64,000 bases of DNA from Gemmata massiliana (GTDB lineage Bacteria; Planctomycetota; Planctomycetia; Gemmatales; Gemmataceae), in the NCBI RefSeq assembly GCF_901538265.1, contig NZ_LR593886.1:4051738-4115737 (forward strand), written 5' to 3'. Under the pieces are notes generated by a model. That model made no database searches, was not told the origin of the DNA, and saw only the letters and a program-made list of their open reading frames with translations. The position numbers were made by a program, and so were the translations under genes. Below, in pieces: positions 52,702 through 62,900 of this stretch; the stretch's first letter is position 1; each line of letters opens with the position of its first letter.

Positions 52702-54033
52702 GTGTCCAGGTTCGTACTCGCTCTTTTTGCGTCGGGGTTCGTGTTGAATCCGCTTCGAGCGGCGGACAAGCCCAACGTGATCGTTATCGTCGGCGACGAC
52801 ATGGGTTACGCGGACGTGGGGGCGCACGGGTGCAAGGACATCCCGACCCCGAACCTCGATGCGCTCGCCAAGGCCGGTACGCGGTTCACGAGCGGCTACG
52901 TGTCCGGTCCGTACTGCTCGCCCACGCGCGCCGCGCTGCTCACCGGGCGCTACCAGACCCGGTTCGGGCACGAGTTCAACGGGGCCGGGGCGAACGTCGG
53001 GCTCCCGGTGACGGAAACGACCCTCGCCGACCGCATGAGAGCCGCCGGGTACGCGACCGGGTGGGTCGGCAAGTGGCACCTCGGCGCGGGCGACTAGTTC
53101 CACCCGCAGAAGCGCGGGTTCGACGACGCCTTCGGGTTCCTCGGCGGCGCGCACGCGTACTTCCCGGACAAGGGCAAGAGCGAGACCGTCCTGCGCGGCA
53201 CCAAGGACGCGCACGAGACCGAGTACCTCACCGATGCGTTCGGGCGCGAGGCGGTCGCGTTCGTGGACAAGAACAAGGCGAAACCGTTTTTCATATACCT
53301 CGCATTCAACGCGGTCCACACCCCGATGCACGCGACCGACGCCCGGCTGAAGAAGTTCGAGAGCATCAAGGGCACTCAGCGCCGCACCTACGCCGCGATG
53401 ATGTTCGCGATGGACGAGGCCGTCGGCAAACTGGTGGCGAAGTTGAGGGACGAGAAACTGGAGCAGAATACGCTGGTCTTCTTCTTCAGCGACAACGGCG
53501 GACCGACGATGCCGGGCACCACCATCAACGGCTCGGTGAACGCACCGCTCCGCGGGTCGAAACGGACCACGCTCGAGGGCGGGGTTCGCGTCCCGTTCTT
53601 TGTGAAGTGGCCCGCGAAGCTCCCCGCCGACCGAGTGTACGATGCCCCGGTGATTCAGCTCGACGTGCTGCCCACGGTGCTCGCAGCAGCCGGGGTCGAA
53701 CCGAAACCCGACTGGAAGTTAGACGGCGTCAACCTGCTCCCGCACCTGACGGGCGACGCGAAGACAGCCCCACACGACGCGCTCTACTGGCGGTTCGGCG
53801 CGCAAATGGCGGTTCGCAAAGGAGACTGGAAGCTGGTGAAGTACGATGCCACCGTGGACAACGGAAAGGGCACGACCACGGCGCGCCTGTACAATCTCGC
53901 CGATGACCTCGGTGAGAAGACCGACTTGGCCGAGACGCGCCCGGAGAAGGTCAAGGAGCTCCAGACCGCATGGGACAAGTGGAACGAAGGGAATGTCGCC
54001 CCACTCTGGGGCAACGGAAAGCAAAAAGACTAA
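52702..54033 (+). pseudogene. Exported sulfatase with an in-frame amber codon
   Basis: A formylglycine-type sulfatase of 443 codons. GTG 52702, behind TGGAG, opens a signal peptide ('VSRFVLALFASGFVLNPLRA'). Then come 'KPNVIVIVGDDMGYADVGAH' with the metal Asp pair, 'SGPYCSPTRAALLTGRYQTR' with the Cys-x-Pro-x-Arg modified to formylglycine, 'ATGWVGKWHLG', 'YLAFNAVHTPMHA', 'VFFFSDNGGP' and 'LRGSKRTTLEGGVRVPFFVK'. All active-site motifs are present and the frame is single throughout, but codon 132 (53095-53097) is TAG at the position of Trp in 'GDWFHPQKRGFDD'. As read, translation would stop after one third. A one-base mutation or sequencing error explains this; otherwise the gene looks healthy. 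Confidence 0.88.
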
Positions 54034-54145
54034 ATCGCCGGTGATACGACCCGGGCACCGACCGCGAACACTCGTTCGGATTCGTGATGCGAAGTCGGTC
54101 CACCGGCTGATGTCGATGATGTTGACGCCCTGTCCGGTCTTGTTG

Positions 54146-54685
54146 TCACTTCACCTCATGCAAGGCCATTGCGGTGAGCATCGTTTGAGGGAGGTTCGCC
54201 CCGCACTGCCGGAGCATGTTGACCACTTGGGCCGCGGTGTAGTGGGCGTGGGTGCAGACGTGGAGCAGGACGTCCGAGCGCCGGAGACTGAGCCGGGTCT
54301 GGAGGGCGAGGCTGTACCGGGTGACGGTTTCCTCCAACTGGTCGGGCAGCAGCCCGGCCAGGTAGTTCACCCATCTCTGTTCCAGATTCTCCCAATTCTG
54401 TCGCAAATCGGGGAGGTTCCCGATCCCGCCCTCGCCGAGTTGGTTGCCCGGCAGCTTTCCGGGCACGTCGCCCGGAACCACGAACGACTCGTTCCCCTGC
54501 AAGGACTCGAACCAAGCGCACTCGGCGCCGTACATGTGGAGCAGGGACTTCCAGACGGACCCCTGGCCGATTGGGAACGTTGCTTTTAGTCGCTCATCGG
54601 TGAGGCTGGTGGCGGCGTCTAGCAGGTTGCGGTTCACCCAGGCACGGTGCCGGTGAAGGCGTTGAAGGATCTCGGGCGCGTTCAT
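54146..54685 (-). CDS. DinB-family protein
   Basis: A 179-residue four-helix-bundle protein of the DinB/YfiT superfamily, putative metal-dependent enzymes that often act with small thiols. The three His ligands fit the family: His in 'VWKSLLHMYGAECAW' (helix 2) and the pair in 'LLHVCTHAHYTAAQVVNMLR' (H-x3-H region). The start ATG 54685 gives the standard opening 'MNAPEILQRLHRHRAWVNRN', with Asn/Trp of the first helix. Length is normal. The isochorismatase-like gene lies 50 bases upstream on the same strand and may be cotranscribed. The substrate is unknown. Confidence 0.85.
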   Translation of the reverse strand: MNAPEILQRLHRHRAWVNRNLLDAATSLTDERLKATFPIGQGSVWKSLLHMYGAECAWFESLQGNESFVVPGDVPGKLPGNQLGEGGIGNLPDLRQNWENLEQRWVNYLAGLLPDQLEETVTRYSLALQTRLSLRRSDVLLHVCTHAHYTAAQVVNMLRQCGANLPQTMLTAMALHEVK

Positions 54686-54735
54686 GCGGTTTCTTCCCCC
54701 GGAGCGCGGTGGACAGTCTCAAGAATTCGGGGCAA

Positions 54736-55287
54736 TCACTTTCCCGCGAGATGTTGTTCGGTGCTAACCGACTTGGCGTAGCCGAACTGGAGCGCCGACA
54801 TGAACGCCGCGTGCACCTGAGCGGCGGGAACAGTCACGCCGTTGAACTCCAGATCGCGGGACGCGCAGGCGTCGTGCACCACGGTGCAGGCGTAGCCGAG
54901 GTCGCTCGATGCGCGGGTGGCAGCGTCCACGCACATGTGGCTCATCGCACCGCAGATCACCACGTCCGTGATTCCGTGCCGATCGAGTACGTCCTTCAGG
55001 TTCGTTTCGCGGAACGAGTTGATCTGGTGCTTCAGGACGACGGGTTCACTCGGGAGGGGCCTCACCTTCGCGTGAATCTCCGCACCAGGGGAACCGGGGA
55101 TGAAGAACGGGGCGCCTGCTGTGGGGAATTCGTGCCGGATGTGAACGACCAGGTCGGCCGCACTCCGGGCGGCGTCCAGAACCTTCGCCGCGTTGTCGGC
55201 AGCAGCGTCCATCCCGCTGAGCGTCCATTTCCCGCCGGGAAAGTAATCGTTCTGGATGTCGATGACGATCAGGGCACGTTTCGGCAT
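54736..55287 (-). CDS. Isochorismatase-like cysteine hydrolase
   Basis: A 183-residue enzyme of the isochorismatase/nicotinamidase superfamily. The catalytic triad is visible: Asp in 'ALIVIDIQNDYFPGG', Lys in 'PVVLKHQINSFRET', and Cys in 'VVICGAMSHMCVDAATRAS', with the preceding cis-peptide region 'GAMS'. The end 'ALQFGYAKSVSTEQHLAG' is the usual 'sl...a.v.ts.el' closure. Start ATG 55287 has the beta-strand opening 'MPKRALIVIDIQ'. The substrate cannot be fixed; 'CVDAATRA' fits general amide or ureide hydrolases. It is followed by the DinB gene, so the two may form a small operon. Confidence 0.9.
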   Translation of the reverse strand: MPKRALIVIDIQNDYFPGGKWTLSGMDAAADNAAKVLDAARSAADLVVHIRHEFPTAGAPFFIPGSPGAEIHAKVRPLPSEPVVLKHQINSFRETNLKDVLDRHGITDVVICGAMSHMCVDAATRASSDLGYACTVVHDACASRDLEFNGVTVPAAQVHAAFMSALQFGYAKSVSTEQHLAGK

Positions 55288-56139
55288 GGCTGAGCTTCCA
55301 AGAAGGGTGAAAGCGGTAAATTACGGTGGGTTGCGGTTCACGCCAACCGGACCTACCTTTCGGGCGGTGCTCTGCGCGACTCCGGCTCTGCGGGCTGCTT
55401 CGCATCGCTTCGATCACTGACCCGAGTATCAGGGACATCGTCCCTCCCGCCACAAGAGGCCAGCCTTCGTCTGTCGAAGACGCTCTTCCCGGTCTACAGC
55501 CTCCTCGCAGCCGCATCGCTCCAAGAAACGCTCCGCTATCCCATGCAGCTGTTCTGCAACGCTTCGCCAGCGGGTCAGCAGGTAATGCCGCTCAAGGCGT
55601 GGGCGTTAGCCTTTAGGAACAACTCGGCACCAGCGGGCTCCGCAACGGAGCTAGCTTGCGGTTCGGCCGATCGGCCGCCGTGACCAGCTCGAATGATCTG
55701 TCGGCACAACTTGTTTCACCAGCGGCAAATGCAGACAGGCGAGACCGAACGGGAGCGACGCGCGGAAACCGGTCCGCGGGTTTCACGGGTCCTTCCCCGG
55801 TCCAATCCGCGGGGCACCCCACGGGGAACAGTCGGGCTCGCACACAGAGTAGCGGGGTAATACTTCACGCGCCGATCGCATTATCTCATGACGGTCATGC
55901 GGCAGCCTGGCGCCGGCCATACGTCGCGGCGCTCAGGGACAAGGCCGTAACTCGATTGATTGTCGCGAACCCGTCTGAGGCGATTGTGAAGAGACCGAGG
56001 ACGGCACCGACGACTCGCTCGGAATGCGACCGCACGAGTTTGAGCGGACCCACCGCTGTTGAGTTGACAGGCAGCATTGAACACCTTTGCCCGTTCTACA
56101 GCCGTGAGCCCTTGATTCACGCGGCCAGAATGGATCGAA
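55288..56139. other. Gene-free stretch with a dispersed repeat
   Basis: No frame resembles a protein. The region contains copy 2 of the 74-bp repeat at 55782-55855 and ends at the IS66 relic. The left part would carry the promoter of the isochorismatase/DinB pair. Confidence 0.5.
55782..55855. repeat. Dispersed 74-bp repeat, copy 2
   Basis: It aligns without gaps to 35006-35079 with six substitutions, same orientation. It is followed at about 300 bases by transposase relics. Confidence 0.75.
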
Positions 56140-56815
56140 CGATTCGTGCGTCGAGCGGATCACGCCGGTTACCTCCAGGCCGACGCACTGGCCCAGTACG
56201 AAGGGCTCTACCGGACGAGCCGCGTGACGCACGTGTGCTGTTGGGCGCACGCGCGCCGCAAGTTTGTAGCCACGCACGAAGCGGGCGACGAGCGCGCGGC
56301 CCGCGCGCTGGAGTTGATCGGCCAGTTGTACGCCGTCGAGCGCGCGTTGCCGCTTCTGTTGGCTCCCTCGGACGATCCGGGCGCGGCCGAGCAACGGCGC
56401 GCCCGGGAAGAGCAACGCCGTGCGGCCCGTGTACGGGAATCGGAAGGGATCTGAGCGACTTACGGATGTGGTTGGACTAGACGCGAGCGAGTGCGTTGCC
56501 GAGATCGCCGTTGGGAAGTACGATCGGGTACGCGACAAACAACTGGGGCGTGGTTGGGAGCGAGGTGGGCGGTCGAACGGCCGCGGTGCTGTACTCGATC
56601 GTGGAGACATGCAAGCACTTGGGCATCGACCCGTGGGCGTACCTACGCGACGCGCTGCCGGGCATCTTCGCGCTCGGCGAGGAACCGAGCGCCGAGCAAC
56701 TGCGCGGCTGGATACCCGATCGGTGGTTGCTCAACCGCACGCGCGACCGACCCACTACCAACACTCGCCGCAGAAATCTACGTGAGCAAAAACAATACTC
56801 GAACCCGCTGATTCC
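56140..56815 (+). pseudogene. IS66 TnpC transposase, internal deletion
   Basis: The plus strand gives the middle of an IS66 transposase ('GYLQADALAQYEGLYRTSRV' and 'THVCCWAHARRKFVATHEAG', then 'ALELIGQLYAVERALP'), and after a frame change near 56490 'IGYATNNWG' joined directly to 'GGRTAAVLYSIVETCKHLGI', 'DPWAYLRDALPGI' and 'PDRWLLNRTRD'. Between 'NNW' and 'GGRTA' the segment with the catalytic Glu ('IDNNxxERxLRP') is missing, so it is inactive. The N-terminal part is found nearby in the opposite orientation. Confidence 0.82.
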
Positions 56816-56839
56816 ATGCAATCAGCGGGCTACCCGTGT

Positions 56840-57124
56840 TCACACCTGAGCAACGTGGTTCGCCGGCCGGGTACACTCATGGCACTCGGCGACCTGTTCC
56901 GGTGGTGGAGGTGGGCGGTGACCGTGCTTGCCGTAGGTGTGACCAGACTTACGGCCGGGCGTTTTCGGGTCGGGGTTGTGCGGCCCATTGCGGAACGGAG
57001 CGGCCTGTCGCTTGCCGGCGCGCATGGCCTCGCCCAGCCTCCGGATCAGCTCAGCGAACTGTGCCGTGAGTTCAGCAACCCGCTTGGAAAGTTCCCGGCA
57101 ATCGGGACATGCGGGCTCGTCCAT
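56840..57124 (-). pseudogene. IS66 TnpC N-terminal fragment, inverted
   Basis: The minus strand reads 'MDEPACPDCRELSKRVAELT', 'AQFAELIRRLGEAMRAGKRQ', 'APFRNGPHNPDPKTPGRKSG' and 'RPPPPPEQVAECHE'. This is the leucine-rich coiled coil and Pro/Gly linker that opens IS66 transposases. It faces the C-terminal relic at 56140-56815, so either an inversion or two separate truncated copies are present. Confidence 0.75.
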
Positions 57125-57193
57125 ACCGCAATGTTACCAGATTGCCCCTGTTCAACCGCGCCAGCCGTCGGCAGAGACGCTAAACAAGTACTT

Positions 57194-57790
57194 CTATTTT
57201 TTACCTGGCGTGAACGATTTCATAACAATCTCTGATTTGCCAAGAGAAATTTTCACAATTCCCACCTTTGGAGCATACCAATATGTACACGTCGGCTCTG
57301 TTTTGGCATCCCCCTGCTTGCGATGCTCTACACGAATTGCAACAAACTCACCCGCTGGAACCTTAACATTCTCTGGACCATAAGCGGTAAGGGTCTCTCC
57401 AAATTTATCATTAGTCCATTTGCCCCCCTCCTTGTGGGGGAGATTTAAATAGATGCACGAATGATCAAATAATTTACCATCATCATCTTTTGATTGAAAA
57501 ACTCCATTTGCTGATACATCACGCTCTCGGTTATAGTACATCTTCCCATCATTGGTATGCAATCTGCTAATTTTTATTGTCTTAACACCATTGCTGACAT
57601 CTACAGATGTCACTTCTTCTTCTATTTCATTCTTACTTTGCATGCCGTCTTCGATCAGCACGTATATCCATTTATCGCCTACAACTGTAGGAAAATAATC
57701 GACTGCCCCATTCATCTTTGGTACCGGGGAAGCAAACGCCAAACAGGCGACTGCAAACAATAAACTATTCTGCATCATAATTTTCCTCAT
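57194..57790 (-). CDS. AT-rich secreted hypothetical protein
   Basis: A protein of 194-198 residues with a signal peptide ('QNSLLFAVACLAFASPVPKM'). The start is probably ATG 57778 or 57775, which AGGA precedes; the first ATG at 57790 lacks a ribosome site. The mature part begins 'DYFPTVVGDKWIYVLIEDGM' and includes 'NLPHKEGGKWTNDKFGETLT' and 'CTYWYAPKVGIVKISLGKSE', a beta-rich pattern ('P...G..W.Y......YAP.VG.VK') known from many exported domains of unknown function. Its GC is far below the local average, which points to horizontal transfer. It lies between transposon relics and might once have been linked to the AT-rich end of the RHS gene, but that is speculation. Confidence 0.7.
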   Translation of the reverse strand: MRKIMMQNSLLFAVACLAFASPVPKMNGAVDYFPTVVGDKWIYVLIEDGMQSKNEIEEEVTSVDVSNGVKTIKISRLHTNDGKMYYNRERDVSANGVFQSKDDDGKLFDHSCIYLNLPHKEGGKWTNDKFGETLTAYGPENVKVPAGEFVAIRVEHRKQGDAKTEPTCTYWYAPKVGIVKISLGKSEIVMKSFTPGKK

Positions 57791-58506
57791 CTTGATTACA
57801 GCCGCCCACTATGTGATCAGAAGCGTCATTTCGAAGCAATTTAAAAAGGTTAAAAAGCGTCAAGTCGCTTGCCGGCATCTATCGCCATTTGTTACCGCAG
57901 CGTGAAAGGTGCTCATGCTTTGTTGAATCCCTCGTGTCGGGTAGCGGTATCCAAAGTTGTATGAAACCATTACAGTCCATGACCAAGTCCCTGTTGGCCG
58001 TCACTCAGGAAGGCCCGCGCCTAGCTCACGAAGCCCTTCCGGCAGACTCGTCGAAGTTCAGCCGTAAGGATTACACGCGGCACCAGTTGTTCGCGGTCCT
58101 GGCGGTGAAGACATTCCTCGAAACCGATTACCGCGGGGGCGTTGCGTTCCTAGGCGATTTCGCCAGTTACGAACCGACCTGGGGTTGAAGGTACCCGATC
58201 ATTCGACCCTGTGTTATGCCGAGCAGTGGCTGTTAAAAGGGGACTTTTGTGGTTCTCCTGGTGCGCGTCACTAGGTCCGCACAGAACCGCGGGTCGATCA
58301 CTAAGGCCCAACCACGGCGGTCGATGGGACCGGGCTGGAGAGCCGGCGCACGTCCCATTACTTCTTCAAACGAGCCGGGCGCAAATACTACTCCTCGCGG
58401 TTGTGGATTACGCTCACCGTCGCGTGTGACACCCAGAGCCACTTCTTCTCTGGGGCGACCGTCATCACCGGCCCGTCCAACGATTCTCCGCAACTGCGCC
58501 AAGCCT

Positions 58507-59412
58507 GTTATGAACCTGGTTGAGCAATTGGGGTCCAACGATGGAGCAGGAGCGTGAGGAACGCGGCCCAATGCCACCCGGCGAGTGTCGCGGACAATCG
58601 CTCGTAGTCCCGAGCGAGCCGGCGGAACCGGCCCATCCAGGCGAACGAGCGCTCGACGACCCAGCGCCTTGGCACCAACACGAACCCGTTCTTCTTCTTG
58701 GGCTTCTGCGCCTTCGTCGTGCGGTCCAGCTTGAGCACGCGCAACGTGATCCCATGCGCCCGCGCATCGGCATGGTGATTAGCGGCGAGAATCACCATCG
58801 GCAACCGATTGGTCCCCGGTGTACCCTTGATCCGCGTACGCCAACGTCATGGTCTGCCCGGTCGCGTCCTGAACGCCCGCGGCGAGGTATGCGACTTGAT
58901 CGCGCTCCTGTTCCTTACCGGTCGTCACCCGCAGCGCCAACAAGTGCCCTCAGGTGCCCACGGCGATGTGGATCTTGGACCCGTTGCGCATCTTGTGCCC
59001 GTCGAACTCGGCCCGGGCTCCACTCTCGGGTGTGGACTGGAGGGTGCGCCCATCGAGGATCACGGCGGACGGAGACGGGTTGCGCCCACCCGCGATCCGG
59101 AGCAACGCGCGCAGGTCGTGGGCCATGTCCTCGAAGCACCCCGCCGCGAGCCATCGCCGGGCCTGTTGGTACACGGCCGGCCACGGAGGGAAGTCGTGCG
59201 GCAGGTAGCGCCACGGGGCACCGGTTTTTGATCACCCAGCGGAGTGCATCGAATACGTCCCGCTGGGCGTGATCACGCTGTCCCGCGTCCTCGCGCAACA
59301 AGGTCAGGTACGGGGCCACAAACAATCACTCCTCATTCGTCACATCGCTCGGGTACGATTTTCGGGTCCGCATGACACATTAGATTGCCTGGAAACGAGT
59401 TAGGTTCATAAC
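58507..59412 (-). mobile_element. IS5-type element nested in an IS4-type gene
   Basis: GTTATGAACC at 58507-58516 is repeated in inverted form at 59403-59412, and the two parts of the host transposase resume on either side. The element is 906 bp. A clear target duplication could not be read. Confidence 0.75.
58508..59373 (-). pseudogene. IS5-type transposase, stop codon and frameshifts
   Basis: From ATG 59373 the frame begins 'MRTRKSYPSDVTNEE', then TGA (59336-59338) stands where Trp is expected, followed by 'LFVAPYLTLLREDAGQRDHA'. After more slips the remaining pieces are '[20 protein letters not shown]', '[20 protein letters not shown]' with the first Asp, '[15 protein letters not shown]', '[15 protein letters not shown]' with the second Asp, and '[20 protein letters not shown]' with the Glu. 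All catalytic residues can be found but not in one frame, so the element cannot move on its own. Confidence 0.82.
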
Positions 59413-59965
59413 TCTAGTGATGGCCCAGGCGTCTCTGGCGGTCACCTGGGATCGGGCGTTGGACGACGCCGCGTTCGACAGCGAACAGCATCACCGGTAT
59501 TACCGCGAAAACTTCGGGGTGCGGTACACGGTGATCCTGCTGAACCGCCGCAACCACGGGCACGAGTGGCCCAAAACCACGTACCGGCGGCAAATGGTCA
59601 AGCGGTTCCGCAAAAAGCTCACGGGCGCTCGGCACCGGCGGGTGTTGGGACATCGCTGGCAAGTCGAATCCGCGTTCTCTCGCCACAAGCAGCGGCTCGG
59701 CAGCTCCCTCGGTGGTTGATCTAATGCCTCACGAGAGCGGGATGGCCGACTCGGATGCTCACACACAACCTGATACTCCTCGCTGCTACGGATTAGGGTT
59801 TCAACAGAACATGCATAGTTATTGTGATCAAAATGACTAAGTAATCGATGATAATCCGCCCGAAGAGACTCCAGTGTTTGCAAGCGGCTTGTCAATGTCG
59901 ACGCAGTAATTGTGGAAATGTAGCAGTATTCAGTCGCAACTTAATACGGCGGCACGTAATTTTAT

Positions 59966-62900
59966 CTATCTTAGCCCAAGCATCCTCTCTATCGCTCTTG
60001 TTATAGAATCAAACATTGCCTTCTTGGCAGCTCGCTCCCCTAGGCTTTGCGAATCGTCAGTAATATCTCCGCCGCCGCCCGGCAATGGAATCTGACTTAC
60101 TCTGTCATAGGCGAGTTGAAGACTATTAAGCGATTTAGACAATTCATTAATATGCACTTGCAAAGCTGCCAAAACTCGCTTTTGAGCAGCCTCTGTCGCT
60201 TGACCGGGCGTAAAGCCAAAACCAATGCCGACAATCCCTTTCTTGCCTAATTTGCTATGTGAATTCCAGCGCTCGGTTGCCTGCGCAACAAAATCCAAGC
60301 TAAGCTTATAATGAAACTGCTCGTGCTTTAGCAATATCTCTTTCTTTTCTTTAGTTATCTTGTTTAGAGGATCGTCGTAAAACCAAGAATTGTCAAATCT
60401 AAATCTATACTTTAAATCTATTTTATTAACCTTCATTACCGCCACATAGCCTGGAGAACAGGGGAGTTTAATGATTCTAATGGATGGATCTATGAGCACT
60501 GGAACAAACTGGCCTATGGTTCGAGCGCGTTCTCCGGGGCGCTGGCCTTCAGGTGGGGTGATGTAAATTTTGAAATAATCCCAAGTAATCTTGGCTGGGT
60601 CAGGATATGAAATCACATCCAGCACTCCGCCTCCAATTGAGCCGCCAATACTGGGTATATCGCTGAATGGAGCCAAGCCACTCGGATCCGAGAGATTTAC
60701 AGGTGAATTAGCAACAAAGCGATATAAATTAATATCACCAGAAGCATAGGTAACAGGATCAAGATTGATAAAGCGACCTAAAGTGGGGCGATAGTCTCTT
60801 TCTCGAAAGTAATAATTTCCACTTGCAGCATCTAGAGGCCGCCCTTGGGAAAAATACTTGGCGTCGTACAAGCTACTTGCCCTCATCACATAGCTCGCAT
60901 CATAGATTGTAGCAGCGCCATAAGGATCGTAAACATACCGCTCGACCACGGCCCCGCTCCCGTTGACCAGCGCGGTGACGTTCCAGTTCGCGTCTTGCTG
61001 AACCCACAGGCGCTCCTCCAGCCCGTTGCCCGTGCTCCCGTCCGCGTCCCGGTCCCGGAGCACCATCGCGTCCACGTACACGGGGCTCCACACGTATCGG
61101 TTCTTCGTGGCGCTCCCGACCTTTTCCTCGAGCACCTGCCAGTCCTTGGAGTAGAACAGGTCCGTGGTGGTCCCGCTCACGGTCTCGCTCACGCGCCGGT
61201 TCGCGCCGTCGTAGGCGTACGTCTTGAGCGTGCTCCCGCCCGAGTTCTTGACGGCCACGAGCCGGTTCCAGGCGTCGTACACGAACTGCTTGCTGGTCTC
61301 GTCCCCGGTCATGTTCCCGTTCGCGTCATACGTGGGCGTGGTGGCCCCGCTGATCCCCGTGATCTCGTTCTGCTTGTTGGCCGTGCGCGTCTGGGCCGTC
61401 CCGTTGGTCGTCACACTGTCGAAGTTCCCCAGTGCGTCGTAGTCCCAATCTTGACTCCGGGCAACTGTCCCGGTGATCCCGGTCTTGGTCCCGTTGAGTG
61501 TGCCCCGGTCGTACCCGGTCAACTGGTCCAGCGCGTCGTAGGAGTACACCTCACCGAACGCCGTGTTCACCAAGTTGTCCCGGTACGTGCGGTTCCCGTC
61601 CTGATCGTACCCGTACTGGAACCGGTCCGTTGCGGTCCCGGTCGTCGGGTTGAGCCAGCGTTGATCGACCACGCGTCCGAACCGGTCGAGCCCCGTGTAC
61701 TGGTCCCCCGCGTCCCCGTTCGACTCGCCCGAGTGCTTGATGTAGCTCAGGTCCACGTTTGGTTGTGAGTGGGCGCGCCGCACCACGATGCCCCAGCCCA
61801 GGTAGTCGTAGCTCTCGAGTGCCCCGGTCGAATCACTCAGTGACGAGAGCCGGCTGATACTGTCATTTAAGCCGGACGAATAGTTGTACGTCAACACGTA
61901 ACCCGACGGATACGTGATCGAGGTCAGGCGCGAGTGATTCGCGCCGCCGGTCATCTCGGAGTACGCGTACTGGACCTTGGGGCTCGTGGATGTGTTGACC
62001 GCGCCCGAGTGCGATTGCCACTCGGTGGTCATCTGGCCCAGCCCGTTGAACGCGCGCTGGGTCTGGTTCACGACGGACCCACCACTGGCCGCGTTGTAGC
62101 TCGTGATCAGGTACGCGTTCCCCTGACTGTCGTATGCACACTCGATGCGCCGGACTGAGCCGTCCACCCCACTCCCGAGCGTTGTGACAGCATCGCTCAC
62201 CACGCGCCCGAGCACGTCGTAGGTGAGCGTGTGGACGCTCCCGTTACGGTCCGTCGAAGTGAGCGTCTGGCCCAGCGCGTTGACCGCAATTGCTTCCTGT
62301 TGTGACGAACTGGCAGCACCGGTGGTCGGATCGGCCCACTGAGTGAGGCGCACGATGTCGTTGGACTCGATGGTGCTCCCGGTCGCGACCGTGACCCCGT
62401 ACACGTACCCCGTGGTCTGTACGCCCCCGCCCGTTAGGTAAGCGATCAGGCTCGTTACTCCCGTCCCATTGTACGTGTACCCTGTGGCCTTGTCGTCCGT
62501 ATCGCTGACCACCCCGTCCACGAAGTTCGTGACCGAGCGCGTCGTGCGCCCGAGCGCGTCCGCGTAGATCCGGCTCACATGCCCGACCGGATCGGTGACC
62601 TCGGCGGCTAGGCCCACGTCCCCGCCCGCGTTGACCGTCGAGGTAGATACGGCGGGAGAAGTGCCACCCGTGAGCCCGGACCCGTTGCCCGTGATGGCCG
62701 ACTGGTACGCGCCGCCCTTCGTCCCGATGAACCGGATCTCCCAGCCCCCGCCCGCAGCGGCCGACACCTGCACGTTCCCGCTTCCGATCGACGCGAGCCC
62801 GGCCAGCGCGCTCTGCACGGTCGCGGCCGATGCGTTGTACGCCAGTGCGCTCGTCGTGTTGCCGCCGAGCGTGAGCGTGAACGTGCCCCCGGTCGGGCTC

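Larger units (their letters stand above)
57961..59720 (+). pseudogene. IS4-type DDE transposase split by another IS
   Basis: The N-terminal part from ATG 57961 reads 'MKPLQSMTKSLLAVTQEGPR', 'SSKFSRKDYTRHQLFAVLAV' and 'KTFLETDYRGGVAFLGDFA', then breaks into other frames: 'AVDGTGLESRRTSHYFFKRA' with the first catalytic Asp and 'VACDTQSHFFSGA'. At 58507 an IS5-type element interrupts, and the gene resumes at about 59420 with 'DDAAFDSEQHHRYYRENFGV' (second Asp) and 'RRVLGHRWQVESAFSRHKQR' (Glu). Several frame changes show it had decayed or was already broken. The two halves are clearly one gene. Confidence 0.8.

Noticed and set aside
53095-53097. Recoding of TAG as an amino acid in the sulfatase
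   Set aside because: TAG serves as an ordinary stop elsewhere in the window, and the family residue is Trp, one base from TAG. Mutation or base error is simpler.
55326-56000. Small genes in the spacer after the isochorismatase gene
   Set aside because: Open frames on both strands exist but none has a ribosome site, domain or plausible composition; the only solid feature is the 74-bp repeat.
60845-61768. A 307-residue plus-strand frame inside the RHS gene
   Set aside because: It is Val/Pro/Arg-rich shadow sequence with no family features; the minus-strand YD repeats explain the composition.
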